In this document: positions 36,461 to 46,602 of the stretch, one piece after another
How positions within the stretch are numbered: the stretch's first letter is position 1
Layout of the letters: each line of letters starts with the position of its first letter
NCBI RefSeq assembly: GCF_902833145.1
Contig: NZ_CADFEN010000011.1
Coordinates: 186,001 to 250,000 of the forward strand
Reading direction: 5' to 3'
DNA from: Burkholderia sp. BCC0506
GTDB lineage: Bacteria; Pseudomonadota; Gammaproteobacteria; Burkholderiales; Burkholderiaceae
Length of the DNA: 64,000 nucleotides
Made by a program: the position numbers and the translations under genes
The notes under the pieces: generated by a model
Told to the model about the DNA's origin: nothing
The model's database searches: none
The model's input: only the letters and a program-made list of their open reading frames with translations

Positions 36461-37351
36461 TCAGGCCGGCCGCGCCTCGTACAGCTTCACGCACGCGGAG
36501 AAGTCGAGCGTGCCGAGCCCCTGCTGGCTCATCGACTGATAGAGCTGCTGCGCGAGCGCGCCCATCCACACAGGCTGATGCGCGCTGCGTGCGGCTTCGG
36601 TCGCGAGCCCCAGATCCTTCAGCATCAGGTTCGCCGCGAAGCCGCCCGTATAGCCGCGTGCGGCCGGTGCGGTGTCGCTCACGCCCGGATACGGGTTGTA
36701 CGTCTCCGAACTCCAGCAGCGGCCGGTCGACGTGTTGATGATGCCGGCCAGCACGGCCGGCTCGATGCCGAGCGCGGCACCGAGCGCCATCGCTTCCGAT
36801 ACGCCCATCATCGAGATGCCGAGCAGCAGGTTGTTGCAGATCTTCGCGATCTGCCCGGTGCCGGTGCCGCCGCAGTGCACGACGTTCTTGCCCATGTCGA
36901 GCAGCACCGGGCGGATGCGCTCGAACAGCGCGCCGTGCGCGCCGACCATGAAGGTCAGCGTGCCGGCCTGCGCGCCGCCCGTGCCGCCCGACACCGGCGC
37001 GTCGACGAGCGGGAAGTCGCGCTGCGCGGCGGCTTCGGCCACCGCGCGCACGGTGCCGGGGTCGATCGTGCTGCAGTCGATCAGCGTCGCGCCGGCGCGC
37101 GCGCCGGCCAGCACGCCGTCGTCGCCGAGGTAGACGGCGCGCACGTGCTGCGCGGCCGGCAGCATCGTGATCACGATCGCGCCGCGCGCGGCCGCATCGC
37201 GCGGCGAGCCGGCCGCCGTCGCGCCGGCGCGCACCGCGGCGTCGACCGCGTGCGCATCGAGGTCGTATACCGTCAGCGCGTGGCCGGCCTTGAGCAGGTT
37301 GGCGGCCATCGGGCCGCCCATGTTGCCGAGTCCGATGAATGCGATTTCCAT
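36461..37351 (-). CDS. mmsB: 3-hydroxyisobutyrate dehydrogenase
   Basis: 296 aa, the family's normal length. N-terminal Rossmann site IGLGNMGGPMAANLLKAGH, DAPVSGGTGGAQAGTLTFMVG at about residue 120 (substrate loop), catalytic Lys in GQIAKICNNLLLG, and the C-terminal FAANLMLKDLGLA. Oxidises 3-hydroxyisobutyrate to methylmalonate semialdehyde in valine breakdown, with NAD. GAGGAG precedes the ATG. It lies 23 bases behind mmsA on the same strand, which does the next step. Confidence 0.95.
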   Translation of the reverse strand: MEIAFIGLGNMGGPMAANLLKAGHALTVYDLDAHAVDAAVRAGATAAGSPRDAAARGAIVITMLPAAQHVRAVYLGDDGVLAGARAGATLIDCSTIDPGTVRAVAEAAAQRDFPLVDAPVSGGTGGAQAGTLTFMVGAHGALFERIRPVLLDMGKNVVHCGGTGTGQIAKICNNLLLGISMMGVSEAMALGAALGIEPAVLAGIINTSTGRCWSSETYNPYPGVSDTAPAARGYTGGFAANLMLKDLGLATEAARSAHQPVWMGALAQQLYQSMSQQGLGTLDFSACVKLYEARPA

Positions 37352-37374
37352 GTGCGGGCTCCTCGTGCCTGGCA

Positions 37375-38901
37375 TCAGCGCAGCGCGATCGTCGTGTTCA
37401 CGCCGCCGGCCGTCGCGTCGTCGTCGAACCAGCGCGCGGTGACCGTCTTCGTCTGCGTGTAGAACTGCACGACCTGCTTGCCGTACGGGCCCAGATCGCC
37501 GAGCTTCGAGCCGCGCGAACCGGTGAAGCTGAAGTAGGGCACCGGCACCGGAATCGGGATGTTGATGCCGACCTGGCCGACGTCGATCTCGCTCTGGAAC
37601 TTGCGCGCCGCCGCGCCGCTCTGCGTGAACAGGCCGACGCCGTTGCCCATCGGGTTGCGGTTGACGAGCGCGATCGCGTCGTCGAGCGTCGCGGCTTCCA
37701 TCACGACCACCACCGGCCCGAAGATTTCTTCCGTGTAGATCGACATGTCGGTCGTCACGCCCGAGAAGATCGTCGGGCCGACGAAGTTGCCGTGCTCGTA
37801 GCCGGGCACCTTCACGTCGCGGCCGTCTAGTTCGAGCTTGGCGCCTTCCTTCACGCCGGCGTCGATCAGCGACAGGATGCGTGCCTTCGCCGCCTTCGAC
37901 ACGACCGGGCCGACGTCGGTGCCGGCTTCGGCGCCTGCATTCACCTTCAGCGCCTTCGCCTTTTCGACGAGATCGGGCAGCCAGTCGCGCGCGCTGCCGA
38001 CCAGCACGACGACGGACGTCGCCATGCAGCGCTGGCCGGCCGCGCCGAAGCCCGCGCCGACGAGTGCGTTGATCGCCTGCTCGCGATGCGCGTCGGGCAG
38101 CACGACCGCGTGGTTCTTCGCACCCATCATCGACTGTACGCGCTTGCCGTGCTGGCTGCCGAGGTTGTACACGTGCGTGCCGACGCGCGTCGAGCCGACG
38201 AACGAGATCGCCTTGATGTCCGGGTGCGTGCACAGGCGGTCGACCACCGTCTTGCCGCCGTGCACGACGTTCAGCACGCCTTGCGGCACACCGGCCTCGA
38301 TCGCGAGTTCGACGAGCTGCATCGTCGACAGCGGGTCCTGCTCTGACGGCTTCAGCACGAACGTGTTGCCGCATACGATCGCCATCGGGAACATCCACAG
38401 CGGAATCATCCCGGGGAAATTGAACGGCGTGATGCCCGCGCACACGCCGATCGGCTGGCGCAGCGTGTAGGTGTCGACGCCGCCCGCGACGTTCTCCGCG
38501 AATTCGCCTTGCTGCAGCGTGCCGATCGAGCACGCATGCTCGACCACTTCGAGGCCGCGGAAGATATCACCCTGCGCATCGGGCAGCGTCTTGCCTTGCT
38601 CGGCCGTCAGCGTGTGCGCGATCCGTTCGAGATTGCGACGCACGAGATCCTGGAACTTCAGCATGATGCGCATGCGCGCACCGATCGGCGTCGTCTTCCA
38701 GGTCTGGAACGCGCGCTGCGCGGACGCGATCGCGGCATCGACCTCGTCGAGCGTCGCGTACGGCACGCGGCCGATCACTGCCTGCGTCGCGGGGTTGACG
38801 ATGTCGCCCCATTCGGCGCTTTGCGACTCGACGAACGCGCCGTCGATCAGCAGCTTGGCGGTGGGCAGGGCGAGGGTGGTCTGGGGAACTGCGGCGTTCA
38901 T
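37375..38901 (-). CDS. mmsA: Methylmalonate-semialdehyde dehydrogenase (acylating)
   Basis: 508 aa aldehyde-dehydrogenase fold. Motifs: [26 protein letters not shown], and the catalytic Cys in [16 protein letters not shown]-like [11 protein letters not shown] near the C terminus. MmsA makes propionyl-CoA (or acetyl-CoA from malonate semialdehyde) with CoA and NAD from valine and thymine degradation. GGAGAG before the ATG. First gene of mmsA-mmsB; an MHS-type transporter on the same strand lies 118 bases upstream. Confidence 0.95.
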   Translation of the reverse strand: MNAAVPQTTLALPTAKLLIDGAFVESQSAEWGDIVNPATQAVIGRVPYATLDEVDAAIASAQRAFQTWKTTPIGARMRIMLKFQDLVRRNLERIAHTLTAEQGKTLPDAQGDIFRGLEVVEHACSIGTLQQGEFAENVAGGVDTYTLRQPIGVCAGITPFNFPGMIPLWMFPMAIVCGNTFVLKPSEQDPLSTMQLVELAIEAGVPQGVLNVVHGGKTVVDRLCTHPDIKAISFVGSTRVGTHVYNLGSQHGKRVQSMMGAKNHAVVLPDAHREQAINALVGAGFGAAGQRCMATSVVVLVGSARDWLPDLVEKAKALKVNAGAEAGTDVGPVVSKAAKARILSLIDAGVKEGAKLELDGRDVKVPGYEHGNFVGPTIFSGVTTDMSIYTEEIFGPVVVVMEAATLDDAIALVNRNPMGNGVGLFTQSGAAARKFQSEIDVGQVGINIPIPVPVPYFSFTGSRGSKLGDLGPYGKQVVQFYTQTKTVTARWFDDDATAGGVNTTIALR

Positions 38902-39019
38902 GGAACTCTCCGGGGGAAACGGTGGTGATGCGAAGCAAAAGGGCGGCCTGCGTCCGCCGCGCGTGCGGGCACGGTGGACGGCAGGTCGAACTGAAATCGG
39001 GTGAGGCAGGCCCGCGTGC

Positions 39020-40339
39020 TCAGGCGCGCGCCGGACGCATCAGCGCGGTACAGGCAAGCGCGAACACGCCGAAGCCGACGAGGTACGCGATCACGTAGTG
39101 CGGCTGGCCGCCGCCGGCCTTGAGCAGCGACGTCGCGATCATCGGCGCGAAGCCGCCGCCGATCACGCCGGCCAGTTGCACCGACAGCGAGATGCCGCTG
39201 TAGCGGATTTCCGCGGGGAACTGCTGCGCGAACAGCAGCGATTCCGGCGCATAGAGGACCGGGAACACGACGCCGAGGCCGAGCACGATCGCCCACCATG
39301 CATACGACGTCTGCTGCGTGCCGAGCATCATGAAGAACGGCGCGGCGAACGCGCACATCAGCACGAGGCCGATCGCGAACATCCGGCGCTGGCCGATGCG
39401 GTCGCTCAGATGCCCGCACAGCGGCATCGTGACGAGCGACAGCACCGCACCGGCCGTGATCGCGTGCAGCATCTCGGCTTTCGGCAGATGCAACTGCTGC
39501 GTCGCGTAAGCGAGCGCGAACGTGACGACCATGTAGAACCACGTGTTCTCGGCCGCGCGGGCGCCGACGATCGTCAGCACCTCGCGCGGATGGCGGCGCA
39601 GCGCGGCCGTCACCGGCGATTTCTCGGCCTTGCCCTGCTTGCGGATCTTCTCGAAGTCGGGCGATTCCGGCACCTTCGCGCGGATGAACCAGCCGAGGCC
39701 GACGAGCGCGATGCTCGCGAGGAACGGCACGCGCCAGCCCCACGACAGCATGTCGGCTTCCGGCAGCGCGGCCACCGCGGCCATCGCCAGCGACGACAGG
39801 ATCAGGCCGAGCCCGACGCCCGTCTGCGGCAGGCTGCCGAACAGCCCCTTGCGGCCCTTCGGCGCGTGCTCGACGGCCATCAGCACCGCGCCGCCCCATT
39901 CGCCGCCCACCGCCATCCCCTGCAGGAAGCGCATCGCGATCAACAGCGCGGCAGCCCAGTAGCCGATGCTGTCGTACGACGGGATCAGCCCGATGATCAT
40001 GCTCGGCACGCCCATCAGCAGCAGCGTGATCATCAGCATCGACTTGCGGCCGATGCGGTCGCCGAAGTGGCCGAACACGATACCGCCCATCGGCCGGCCG
40101 ATGAAGCCGACCGCGAACGTGCCGAACGCGGCGAGCGTGCCGACGACCGGGTCCAGCGACGGGAAGAAGATGCGGTTGAACACGAGCGCGGCGGCCGTGC
40201 CGTAGAGGAAGAAGTCGTACCACTCGATCGTGGTGCCGGCCATGCTGGCCCAGCCGGCCAGCAGGTAGTGCTTCGCGGTGCGCTCGGGCGCCGGCGTCGC
40301 GATGGTCGCATGCTCATCGAGGGTGGATCGGGTCTGCAT
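39020..40339 (-). CDS. MFS transporter, metabolite:H+ symporter (MHS) family
   Basis: 439 aa with 12 membrane helices. The MHS marks are seen: [20 protein letters not shown] in TM1, [14 protein letters not shown] in the first loop, [15 protein letters not shown] in TM4. Relatives take up proline/betaine, shikimate, alpha-ketoglutarate or dicarboxylates with protons. GGAGA precedes the ATG. Sits upstream of mmsA on the same strand and divergent from a LysR gene, so the three together may handle a branched-chain acid or beta-hydroxy acid. Confidence 0.92.
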   Translation of the reverse strand: MQTRSTLDEHATIATPAPERTAKHYLLAGWASMAGTTIEWYDFFLYGTAAALVFNRIFFPSLDPVVGTLAAFGTFAVGFIGRPMGGIVFGHFGDRIGRKSMLMITLLLMGVPSMIIGLIPSYDSIGYWAAALLIAMRFLQGMAVGGEWGGAVLMAVEHAPKGRKGLFGSLPQTGVGLGLILSSLAMAAVAALPEADMLSWGWRVPFLASIALVGLGWFIRAKVPESPDFEKIRKQGKAEKSPVTAALRRHPREVLTIVGARAAENTWFYMVVTFALAYATQQLHLPKAEMLHAITAGAVLSLVTMPLCGHLSDRIGQRRMFAIGLVLMCAFAAPFFMMLGTQQTSYAWWAIVLGLGVVFPVLYAPESLLFAQQFPAEIRYSGISLSVQLAGVIGGGFAPMIATSLLKAGGGQPHYVIAYLVGFGVFALACTALMRPARA

Positions 40340-40448
40340 GGTGTCTCCGGTTTTATTGCCCGCGGCTCATGGTCCGCAGGTCACGGTCGAGTATAGTTAT
40401 GCGCAGATTCATCATGTACCGATAAAGAAACCGTTTGGATGTGCATTT

Positions 40449-41456
40449 ATGCATATCGACGGCCGGCCCGGAGACGCCCGCCTTTTTCCTTCGCCGATGC
40501 GACATGCCACCGAGCCGGTTTCCGGCAACCTGAACTGGGACGACCTGCGCTTTTTCCTCGAGGTCGCGCGCACGCAGCGCGCAAGCGGCGCCGCCAAGCG
40601 GCTCGGCGTCGACTATACGACCGTCGCGCGGCGCATCCGCGCGCTCGAGGCTGCGATGGGCACGCTGTTGTTCGACAAGTCGCGCTCCGGCGGTTTCACG
40701 CTGACGGCCGAAGGGCAGCGGCTCGTCGCGTATGCGGATGCGATGGAAACGACCGTGCAATCCGCGTGCGACCAGGTCGCGAACACGGGCGAGGCGCTGT
40801 CGGGGCACGTGCGGATCGGGTCCACCGAAGGGTTCGGCTGCTTTTTCCTCGCGCCGCAGCTCGCGCGGTTTCGCGCCGAGCATCCGCACGTGACGGTCGA
40901 CCTGCTGCCGGTGCCGCATTTCGTCAACCTGCCCAAGCGCGAGGCCGATCTCGCGATCACGCTCGAGCGCCCCGAGCGCGGGCCTTACGTGGTCACGAAG
41001 CTGTGCGACTACCAGTTGCGGCTCTATGCGACGCGCGACTATCTGGCGAACCACGCGCCGATCGCGTGCACGGACGATCTCGCGCGGCACGCGTTCATCA
41101 GCTACGTCGACGATCTCGCGTTCAGCAACGAACTGCTGTACCTGGACCGCGCGGTACCCGGCGCGACGGCGGGCCTGCGCACGACGAGCGTGATCGCGCA
41201 GTACTTCGCGGCGCTGCAGGGCGGCGGCCTCGCGATCCTGCCGTGCTTCATCGCGGCCACGCAGCCGGCGCTGGTGCCCGTGCTGCCGAACGACGTGGTC
41301 GTCACGCGGTGTTTCTGGCTGACGTGCCGCGAGGATCTGCGCAAGCTGCGGCGCGTGACCGCGCTGTGGGATTACCTGCGCGCGGCGGCGGACGCGAACC
41401 GCGCGTTGCTGTCGGGGGAGTCGGGGGCGCTGCGGTTCGTCGGCGAGCCGGCATAG
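40449..41456 (+). CDS. LysR-family transcriptional regulator
   Basis: 335 aa from the ATG at 40449 (GGAT upstream); an ATG at 40497 would give 319 aa and has no ribosome-binding site. HTH NWDDLRFFLEVARTQRASGAAKRLGVDYTTVARRIRALE, then an effector domain with GSTEGFGCFFLAPQL and GGGLAILPCF. Divergent from the MHS transporter gene with about 110 bases between, so it probably controls the transporter and mmsAB. Confidence 0.88.
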   Translation: MHIDGRPGDARLFPSPMRHATEPVSGNLNWDDLRFFLEVARTQRASGAAKRLGVDYTTVARRIRALEAAMGTLLFDKSRSGGFTLTAEGQRLVAYADAMETTVQSACDQVANTGEALSGHVRIGSTEGFGCFFLAPQLARFRAEHPHVTVDLLPVPHFVNLPKREADLAITLERPERGPYVVTKLCDYQLRLYATRDYLANHAPIACTDDLARHAFISYVDDLAFSNELLYLDRAVPGATAGLRTTSVIAQYFAALQGGGLAILPCFIAATQPALVPVLPNDVVVTRCFWLTCREDLRKLRRVTALWDYLRAAADANRALLSGESGALRFVGEPA

Positions 41457-41487
41457 TGGTCGACGGGCGGGGCGCGACGGGCGGCAC

Positions 41488-42210
41488 TCAACCCGAGCAC
41501 TCGAGCCGATCCGCGAGCTCGTTCAGGTCCCTGACGTCGAAATCCCACGCGTCGTCCGCTTTCAGGTCGGTCGTCTGGCCGGGCCCGTGCTCGGTCGGCC
41601 GCAGCACGAACGCGGTCGACAGCCCGAGCCGGCGCGCGGCGGCCAGGTCGCCGTTGTGCGCGGCCACCAGGCACAGCTCGGCCGGCGCGAGGCCGAGAAT
41701 CTCGACCGCTTCGGTATAGACGGCCGGCGACGGCTTGTACGCGCGGGCCACCTCGGCGCCGAGAATCGCGTCCCACGGCAGCCCGCCGTGTTTCGCGACG
41801 TCGACCATCAGCCGGATATTGCCGTTCGACAGCGGCGCGATGATGTAGCGCTGCTTCAGCCGGTGCAGCCCGGCGACGGCATCGGGCCACGGATCGAGCC
41901 GGTGCCACGCGAGATTGAGCGCGTCGATGTCGGCGTCGGGTACGTTGTCGATCCCGAAACGGTCGAGCGTGCGGACCAGGTTCTCGCGATGCAGCACGTC
42001 GAGCCGCACGTAGCGGCGGCGCCCGCTGCGGATTTCTTCCATCGACGGCGAATATTCGGCGCGCCACGCATCGGCGAACGCGAACGGGTCGAGCGTCGGC
42101 GCGTGGCGGTCCAGGAATGCGGCCGCGCCGCGCGCGACACCGCTTCTCCAGTCGACGATCGTTCCGAAGACATCGAAAACGAGCGCCTTGATTTCGGCAG
42201 GGTTCGTCAA
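41488..42210 (-). CDS. HAD-superfamily hydrolase, haloacid dehalogenase type II-like
   Basis: 240 aa when started at a TTG (42210); the next in-frame ATG is 75 bases upstream. Motif I VFDVFGTIVDWR, an SNGN stretch for motif II (APLSNGNIRLM), Lys in ARAYKPSPAVY and a motif III AAHNGDL in place of the usual acidic pair. That pattern is the one of L-2-haloacid dehalogenases, which use the first Asp as nucleophile. Cytosolic. Convergent with the LysR gene; on the same strand as the YcaC-like hydrolase 213 bases upstream. Substrate unproven. Confidence 0.85.
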   Translation of the reverse strand: MTNPAEIKALVFDVFGTIVDWRSGVARGAAAFLDRHAPTLDPFAFADAWRAEYSPSMEEIRSGRRRYVRLDVLHRENLVRTLDRFGIDNVPDADIDALNLAWHRLDPWPDAVAGLHRLKQRYIIAPLSNGNIRLMVDVAKHGGLPWDAILGAEVARAYKPSPAVYTEAVEILGLAPAELCLVAAHNGDLAAARRLGLSTAFVLRPTEHGPGQTTDLKADDAWDFDVRDLNELADRLECSG

Positions 42211-42422
42211 GGTGATCCAGTGAAGGTCGTTCGATGAGGGTTCACATCGCCGTGCCGCCGGATGGCGCGCCGGTTCAATCGACATTGAATCACGGATACG
42301 AAAACGCGGCCCGGGAGGCCGCGATGCGGGGCTCGCGCGCCGGTCGCGCCGGCGCCACGGAGCAGGGCAAGGGCACGCGGCGTCGGCCCGACAGCGCCGG
42401 CCGCCGCGCGCGCTCGGGCCGG

Positions 42423-43061
42423 TCAGCTCTTGTCGTACGAGAACTGGATGCCGGCCGTGCCGCCGGTTTCGATGAACAGGTTCATGAACGCCGGCACGGT
42501 GGCGCTGCGCGCCCAGTCGCGCTGCAATTCGCAGAACAGCTGCGCGACGCTGATCATCCGGCCGCCGGCCTGCTCGATGCGGCGGAGCGCGGCTTCGTGC
42601 GCGGCGACCGACGTGCCGCCGACCGCATCGACGACTACATACACCTCGTAGCCGGCCTTCAGCGCGTCGAGCGCCGGGAACGTCAGGCACGCTTCGGTCC
42701 ACAGCGCGGTCATGATCAGTTTCTTGCGGCCGGTCGCCTCGACGGCCTGGCGGAACTCGACGTCTTCCCACGAATTGATGCTCGTGCGGTCGTAGGTCGG
42801 ATAGCCTTCGAGCGCCGCGCGCAGTTGCGGGATCGGCGGCTTGTTCAGCCCGGTCTTCACGTTGACGGTCGAGTGAACGATCGGGAGGTCGTACGCCACC
42901 GCCGCCTTCGATGCGCCGACGATGTTGTTGATCAGCAGTTGGCGATCCATCGACGCGATGGAGTTCACCTGGACCGGCTGGTAATCGATGACGATGAATG
43001 CGGCGTTCTGCGGGGTGAGCAGGTGGTCGTTCGCGGGGTCGCGGATCGGTTCGCTTGCCAT
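42423..43061 (-). CDS. Isochorismatase-family (YcaC-like) hydrolase
   Basis: 212 aa. Core motifs: VIDYQPVQVNSI near residue 24 (catalytic Asp), SINSWEDVEF and the nucleophilic Cys in TALWTEACLTFPALDAL near residue 123. Layout follows YcaC and its relatives, small multimeric cysteine hydrolases whose substrates are mostly unknown. Divergent from a LysR gene with 119 bases between, the usual arrangement for this pair in Burkholderia and Pseudomonas. AGGCAACC before ATG. Confidence 0.9.
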   Translation of the reverse strand: MASEPIRDPANDHLLTPQNAAFIVIDYQPVQVNSIASMDRQLLINNIVGASKAAVAYDLPIVHSTVNVKTGLNKPPIPQLRAALEGYPTYDRTSINSWEDVEFRQAVEATGRKKLIMTALWTEACLTFPALDALKAGYEVYVVVDAVGGTSVAAHEAALRRIEQAGGRMISVAQLFCELQRDWARSATVPAFMNLFIETGGTAGIQFSYDKS

Positions 43062-43180
43062 GGTTGCCTCCAGAGACAGGGCAGGATGTAAAAGGACACG
43101 TCGAACCAGAATGCTATGCGTGCGACAACGGCTGTTCCAGTCCCTTAAAATGCCGTCAGTGTTCGACCAGTGGAACAATC

Positions 43181-44074
43181 ATGGATGACCTGAACGACCT
43201 CTACTACTTCGTGAAGGTGGTCGAGCACGGCGGGTTCACGCAGGCCGGGCGCGCGCTCGACATGCCGAAATCGACGTTGAGCCGGCGCATCGCGGCGCTG
43301 GAAGCGCAGTACGACGTGCGGTTGCTGCAGCGCACGACGCGTCATTTCACGGTGACGGAAACCGGACGCGAATTCTACGAACGCTGCCTCGCCGTGCTGG
43401 TCGAGGCCGATGCCGCGCGCGAGGTGGTCGAGCGCCGGCACGCGCAGCCGCGCGGCGTCGTGCGCGTCAGTTGCCCGACCGCGTTGCTCGAATACCGCGT
43501 GAGCGAGCTGATCGCGCGCTTCATGGCGATCCATCCGCAGGTCCAGGTGCATCTCGAGGCAACGAATCGCCGCGTCGACCTGTTGAGCGAAGGATTCGAT
43601 CTTGCGCTGCGCGTGCGCTTCCCGCCGCTGGAGGACAGCGATCTCGTGATGCGCGTGCTCGCCGACAGCCCGCAGCGGCTGGTGGCCGCGCCGCAGTGGC
43701 TGGACGGGCGACCCGCGCCGTCGGGCCCGGCCGAGCTGGCCGGCGCGCCGAGCCTCGACTGGGGGCCGGCGCGGCATCACGTGTGGCAACTGGTCGGGCC
43801 GAACGGCGAGCAGGTGCAGTTGCGCCATCACCCGCGCTTCGTGACCGACGACATGCACGCGCTGCGCGATGCGGCGATTCATGGCGTCGGTATCGTGCAA
43901 CTGCCGTGCATGGTCGTGGAGGACGACCTGCGCAACGGCACGCTGATCGACGTGCTGCCCGGCTGGGCGCCGAAGGGCGGCGTGGTGCACGCGGTGTTTC
44001 CGTCGCGGCGCGGCTTGCTGCCGCGCGTGCGGCTGTTGATCGACTTCCTGGCCGAGCACATCCGCAAGGATTGA
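43181..44074 (+). CDS. LysR-family transcriptional regulator
   Basis: 297 aa. HTH DLYYFVKVVEHGGFTQAGRALDMPKSTLSRRIAALE (residues 6-40), CrgA/DmlR-like effector domain with DFVVRV-like DLALRVRF, VAAPQWL and GVGIVQLPCMV. Divergent to the YcaC-like hydrolase. The short intergenic region should contain the operator for both. Effector unknown. Confidence 0.92.
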   Translation: MDDLNDLYYFVKVVEHGGFTQAGRALDMPKSTLSRRIAALEAQYDVRLLQRTTRHFTVTETGREFYERCLAVLVEADAAREVVERRHAQPRGVVRVSCPTALLEYRVSELIARFMAIHPQVQVHLEATNRRVDLLSEGFDLALRVRFPPLEDSDLVMRVLADSPQRLVAAPQWLDGRPAPSGPAELAGAPSLDWGPARHHVWQLVGPNGEQVQLRHHPRFVTDDMHALRDAAIHGVGIVQLPCMVVEDDLRNGTLIDVLPGWAPKGGVVHAVFPSRRGLLPRVRLLIDFLAEHIRKD

Positions 44075-44331
44075 CGGGCGGCGCGCGGCCTTGGTGCGTC
44101 GCAGCAATCTGTCGGCGCACCGGCCGTGGCCCGGCGACCGAGCGTATCCCCTGATGCAAGCAGGCACGCCGGGCGTCGCGGATTGGTGTTAAATACATTT
44201 CGGCACACCGTGGCCCGGCGCGCAAACGGGGCGTACCGGGTATCGGCGTCCACCCGGGGTGAAACAGGGCACGACATATCGATAACGAATCGGGCGCATC
44301 GGACCCGGTCGGACAGACGGCAGGATTCAGC

Positions 44332-46581
44332 TTGAATACCGAACCGCAACGTTCTCGCTACAGCGGCGGGCTTGCCGCGGAAGTGCTCGCCTCCGAGCAG
44401 AGCGTGCTGAGGCTGATCACGCGCAATACGCCGCTGCCGGACCTGCTGGTCGAAGTTTGCCGGCGTGCCGAGAGTTTGCTTGGCGACGGCGCGTCCTGCA
44501 CGATCCTGCTGCTCGACCCGGACGGCGTGCACGTGCGCGTCGGCGCGGCGCCGTCGTTGCCCGCGCGGTACAGCGCGGCGATCGACGGCGCGGCGATCGG
44601 GCCCGCGGCCGGCTCGTGCGGCACCGCGATGTACGAGCGCCGGATGGTCGCGGTCGAGGACATCGAAACCGATCCGCTGTGGGCCGACTATCGCGCCATC
44701 GCGTTGCCGCTGGGCTTGCGCGCGTGCTGGTCGGTGCCGTTCCTCGACGATACGGGCGCCGTGCTCGGCGCGTTCGCCGTCTATCATCACCGGCCGTGCC
44801 GGCCGAGCGACGAGGAAACCGCGCTGTTGCGCGATATCGGCAACAGCGTCGGCCTCGCGGTGCACCAGGACCGGATCGCGCGGCAGCTCGCGCGCAGCGA
44901 GGAACATCACCGGCTCGTCGTCAACAGCCTGAGCGAGGGCATCCTCGTCATATCGCGCGAGGGCGTCGTGATCGCGAGCAACCCGAGCGCGAACCGGATG
45001 ATGCGCGTGAAGGGCGAACTCGTCGGCCGCCGGCTGTCGACGGTGATCCTGCGCAAGCTGCGCGAGGACGGCACGCCGATCGAGCCGCGCGACTGGCCGA
45101 GCCGGCGCGCGCTCGAGACGGCCACGCCGATGCTCGACTATACGGTCGGCTTCGGTCTCGCGGACGGCGACATCATCTGGGTGCGCGGCAACGCGGTGCC
45201 GATCGTGAGGCCGGGCGAGACGCAGGCCGACTCGGTGCTCGTGTCGTTCAACGACATCGGCCCCGTGCGCGAAGCGCAGCAGCAGTTGCGGTATCTTGCG
45301 ACCCGCGACGCGCTGACGGGCCTCTACAACCGCCGCTGGCTCGGCGATCGCATGCGCGAGCTGTTCGGCGTGCGCGATGCGGTGGCCGGGCCCGCGCGCG
45401 TCGCGATCCTGTTCATCGATCTGGTCGGCTTCAAGAAGGTCAACGACACGGCCGGCCACGATGCGGGCGACACGCTGCTGCGCAGCGTCGCGGCGCGGCT
45501 CGCGGCCTGTGCGGATGGCCGCTACGCGCTGACGCGCGTCGGCGGCGACGAGTTCGTGATCCTCGTCGACGACTGCGACGATCCCGATCGTCTCGCGGTG
45601 CTTGCTCGCGAGGTCATCGACGCGATCGCGAAGCCGTTCGCGATCGCGAACAACGAATACTGGCTCGGCGTATCGATCGGCATCAGCGTCGCGCCGCGCG
45701 ACGGCGACGATGCCGTGACGCTGATGCGCAACGCCGATTCGGCGATGTACGACGCGAAGCAGCGCGGCCGCAACCACTTCACGTTCTTCACCGCGCAGCT
45801 GAACCTGCGGCTGCAGCGCCGCTTCGCGATCGAGCAGTCGCTGCGGCGCGCGCTCGCGTCGGACACGCTGCAGCTCGCGTATCAGCCCGTCGTCGATGCG
45901 CGCAGCGGCCGCACGGTCGGCGCCGAGGCGCTGCTGCGCTGGACGAGCCCCGAACTCGGGCCGATGTCGCCGGCGGAATTCATTCCGGTCGCGGAGGACA
46001 CGGGGCTGATCGTCGCGATCGGCCAGTGGGTGCTCGAAACCGCATGCCGGCAGGCGGCCGAGTGGCGCCGCACGATCGCACCGGACCTGATGCTGGCCGT
46101 GAACCTGTCGCCGCGGCAGTTTCACGACGGGCTCGTCGAATCGGTCGGCCGCTGTCTCGCGCAAACGCGGCTCGACCCGTCCGCGCTCGAACTGGAGATC
46201 ACCGAAGGCGTGCTGATGCACGACACGGACACCGTGCTGCCGATGCTCGAGGCGCTCACGGACATGAACGTGCGGATCTCGGTCGACGATTTCGGCACCG
46301 GCTATTCGTCGCTCGCGTACCTGAAGCGCTTTCCGCTGCACAACCTGAAGGTCGACCGCTCGTTCGTGTCGGGCGTGCCCGATCATCACGACTCGGTCGC
46401 GATCACGCAGGCGGTCGTCGCGATGGCGCATTCGCTCGGGATGAAGGTCACCGCCGAAGGCGTCGAGACGCAGGCGCAGTCGTGGTTCCTGCAGCAGATC
46501 GGCTGCGACATGCAGCAGGGCTACCTGTTCGGCCGCCCGCTGGAGGCGAACGACTACGCGCGCCGGCTCGGCGCCGCATGA
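44332..46581 (+). CDS. GAF-PAS-GGDEF-EAL cyclic-di-GMP signalling protein
   Basis: 749 aa starting at a TTG with AGGA eight bases upstream; no better codon is in frame. Domains: GAF (about 15-180, with CGTAMYERRMVAVEDIETDPLW), PAS (about 190-310), GGDEF with intact RVGGDEF near residue 403, and EAL with EALLRW, EITEG, DDFGTGYS, LKVDRSF and QGYLFGRP. No membrane segment. The inhibitory I-site upstream of GGDEF is not conserved. It can make or break cyclic-di-GMP, with GAF or PAS input. Convergent with the WspR-like gene, 21 bases away. Confidence 0.93.
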   Translation: MNTEPQRSRYSGGLAAEVLASEQSVLRLITRNTPLPDLLVEVCRRAESLLGDGASCTILLLDPDGVHVRVGAAPSLPARYSAAIDGAAIGPAAGSCGTAMYERRMVAVEDIETDPLWADYRAIALPLGLRACWSVPFLDDTGAVLGAFAVYHHRPCRPSDEETALLRDIGNSVGLAVHQDRIARQLARSEEHHRLVVNSLSEGILVISREGVVIASNPSANRMMRVKGELVGRRLSTVILRKLREDGTPIEPRDWPSRRALETATPMLDYTVGFGLADGDIIWVRGNAVPIVRPGETQADSVLVSFNDIGPVREAQQQLRYLATRDALTGLYNRRWLGDRMRELFGVRDAVAGPARVAILFIDLVGFKKVNDTAGHDAGDTLLRSVAARLAACADGRYALTRVGGDEFVILVDDCDDPDRLAVLAREVIDAIAKPFAIANNEYWLGVSIGISVAPRDGDDAVTLMRNADSAMYDAKQRGRNHFTFFTAQLNLRLQRRFAIEQSLRRALASDTLQLAYQPVVDARSGRTVGAEALLRWTSPELGPMSPAEFIPVAEDTGLIVAIGQWVLETACRQAAEWRRTIAPDLMLAVNLSPRQFHDGLVESVGRCLAQTRLDPSALELEITEGVLMHDTDTVLPMLEALTDMNVRISVDDFGTGYSSLAYLKRFPLHNLKVDRSFVSGVPDHHDSVAITQAVVAMAHSLGMKVTAEGVETQAQSWFLQQIGCDMQQGYLFGRPLEANDYARRLGAA

Positions 46582-46602
46582 AGGCGCGCGGCCGGTGTCC
46601 CG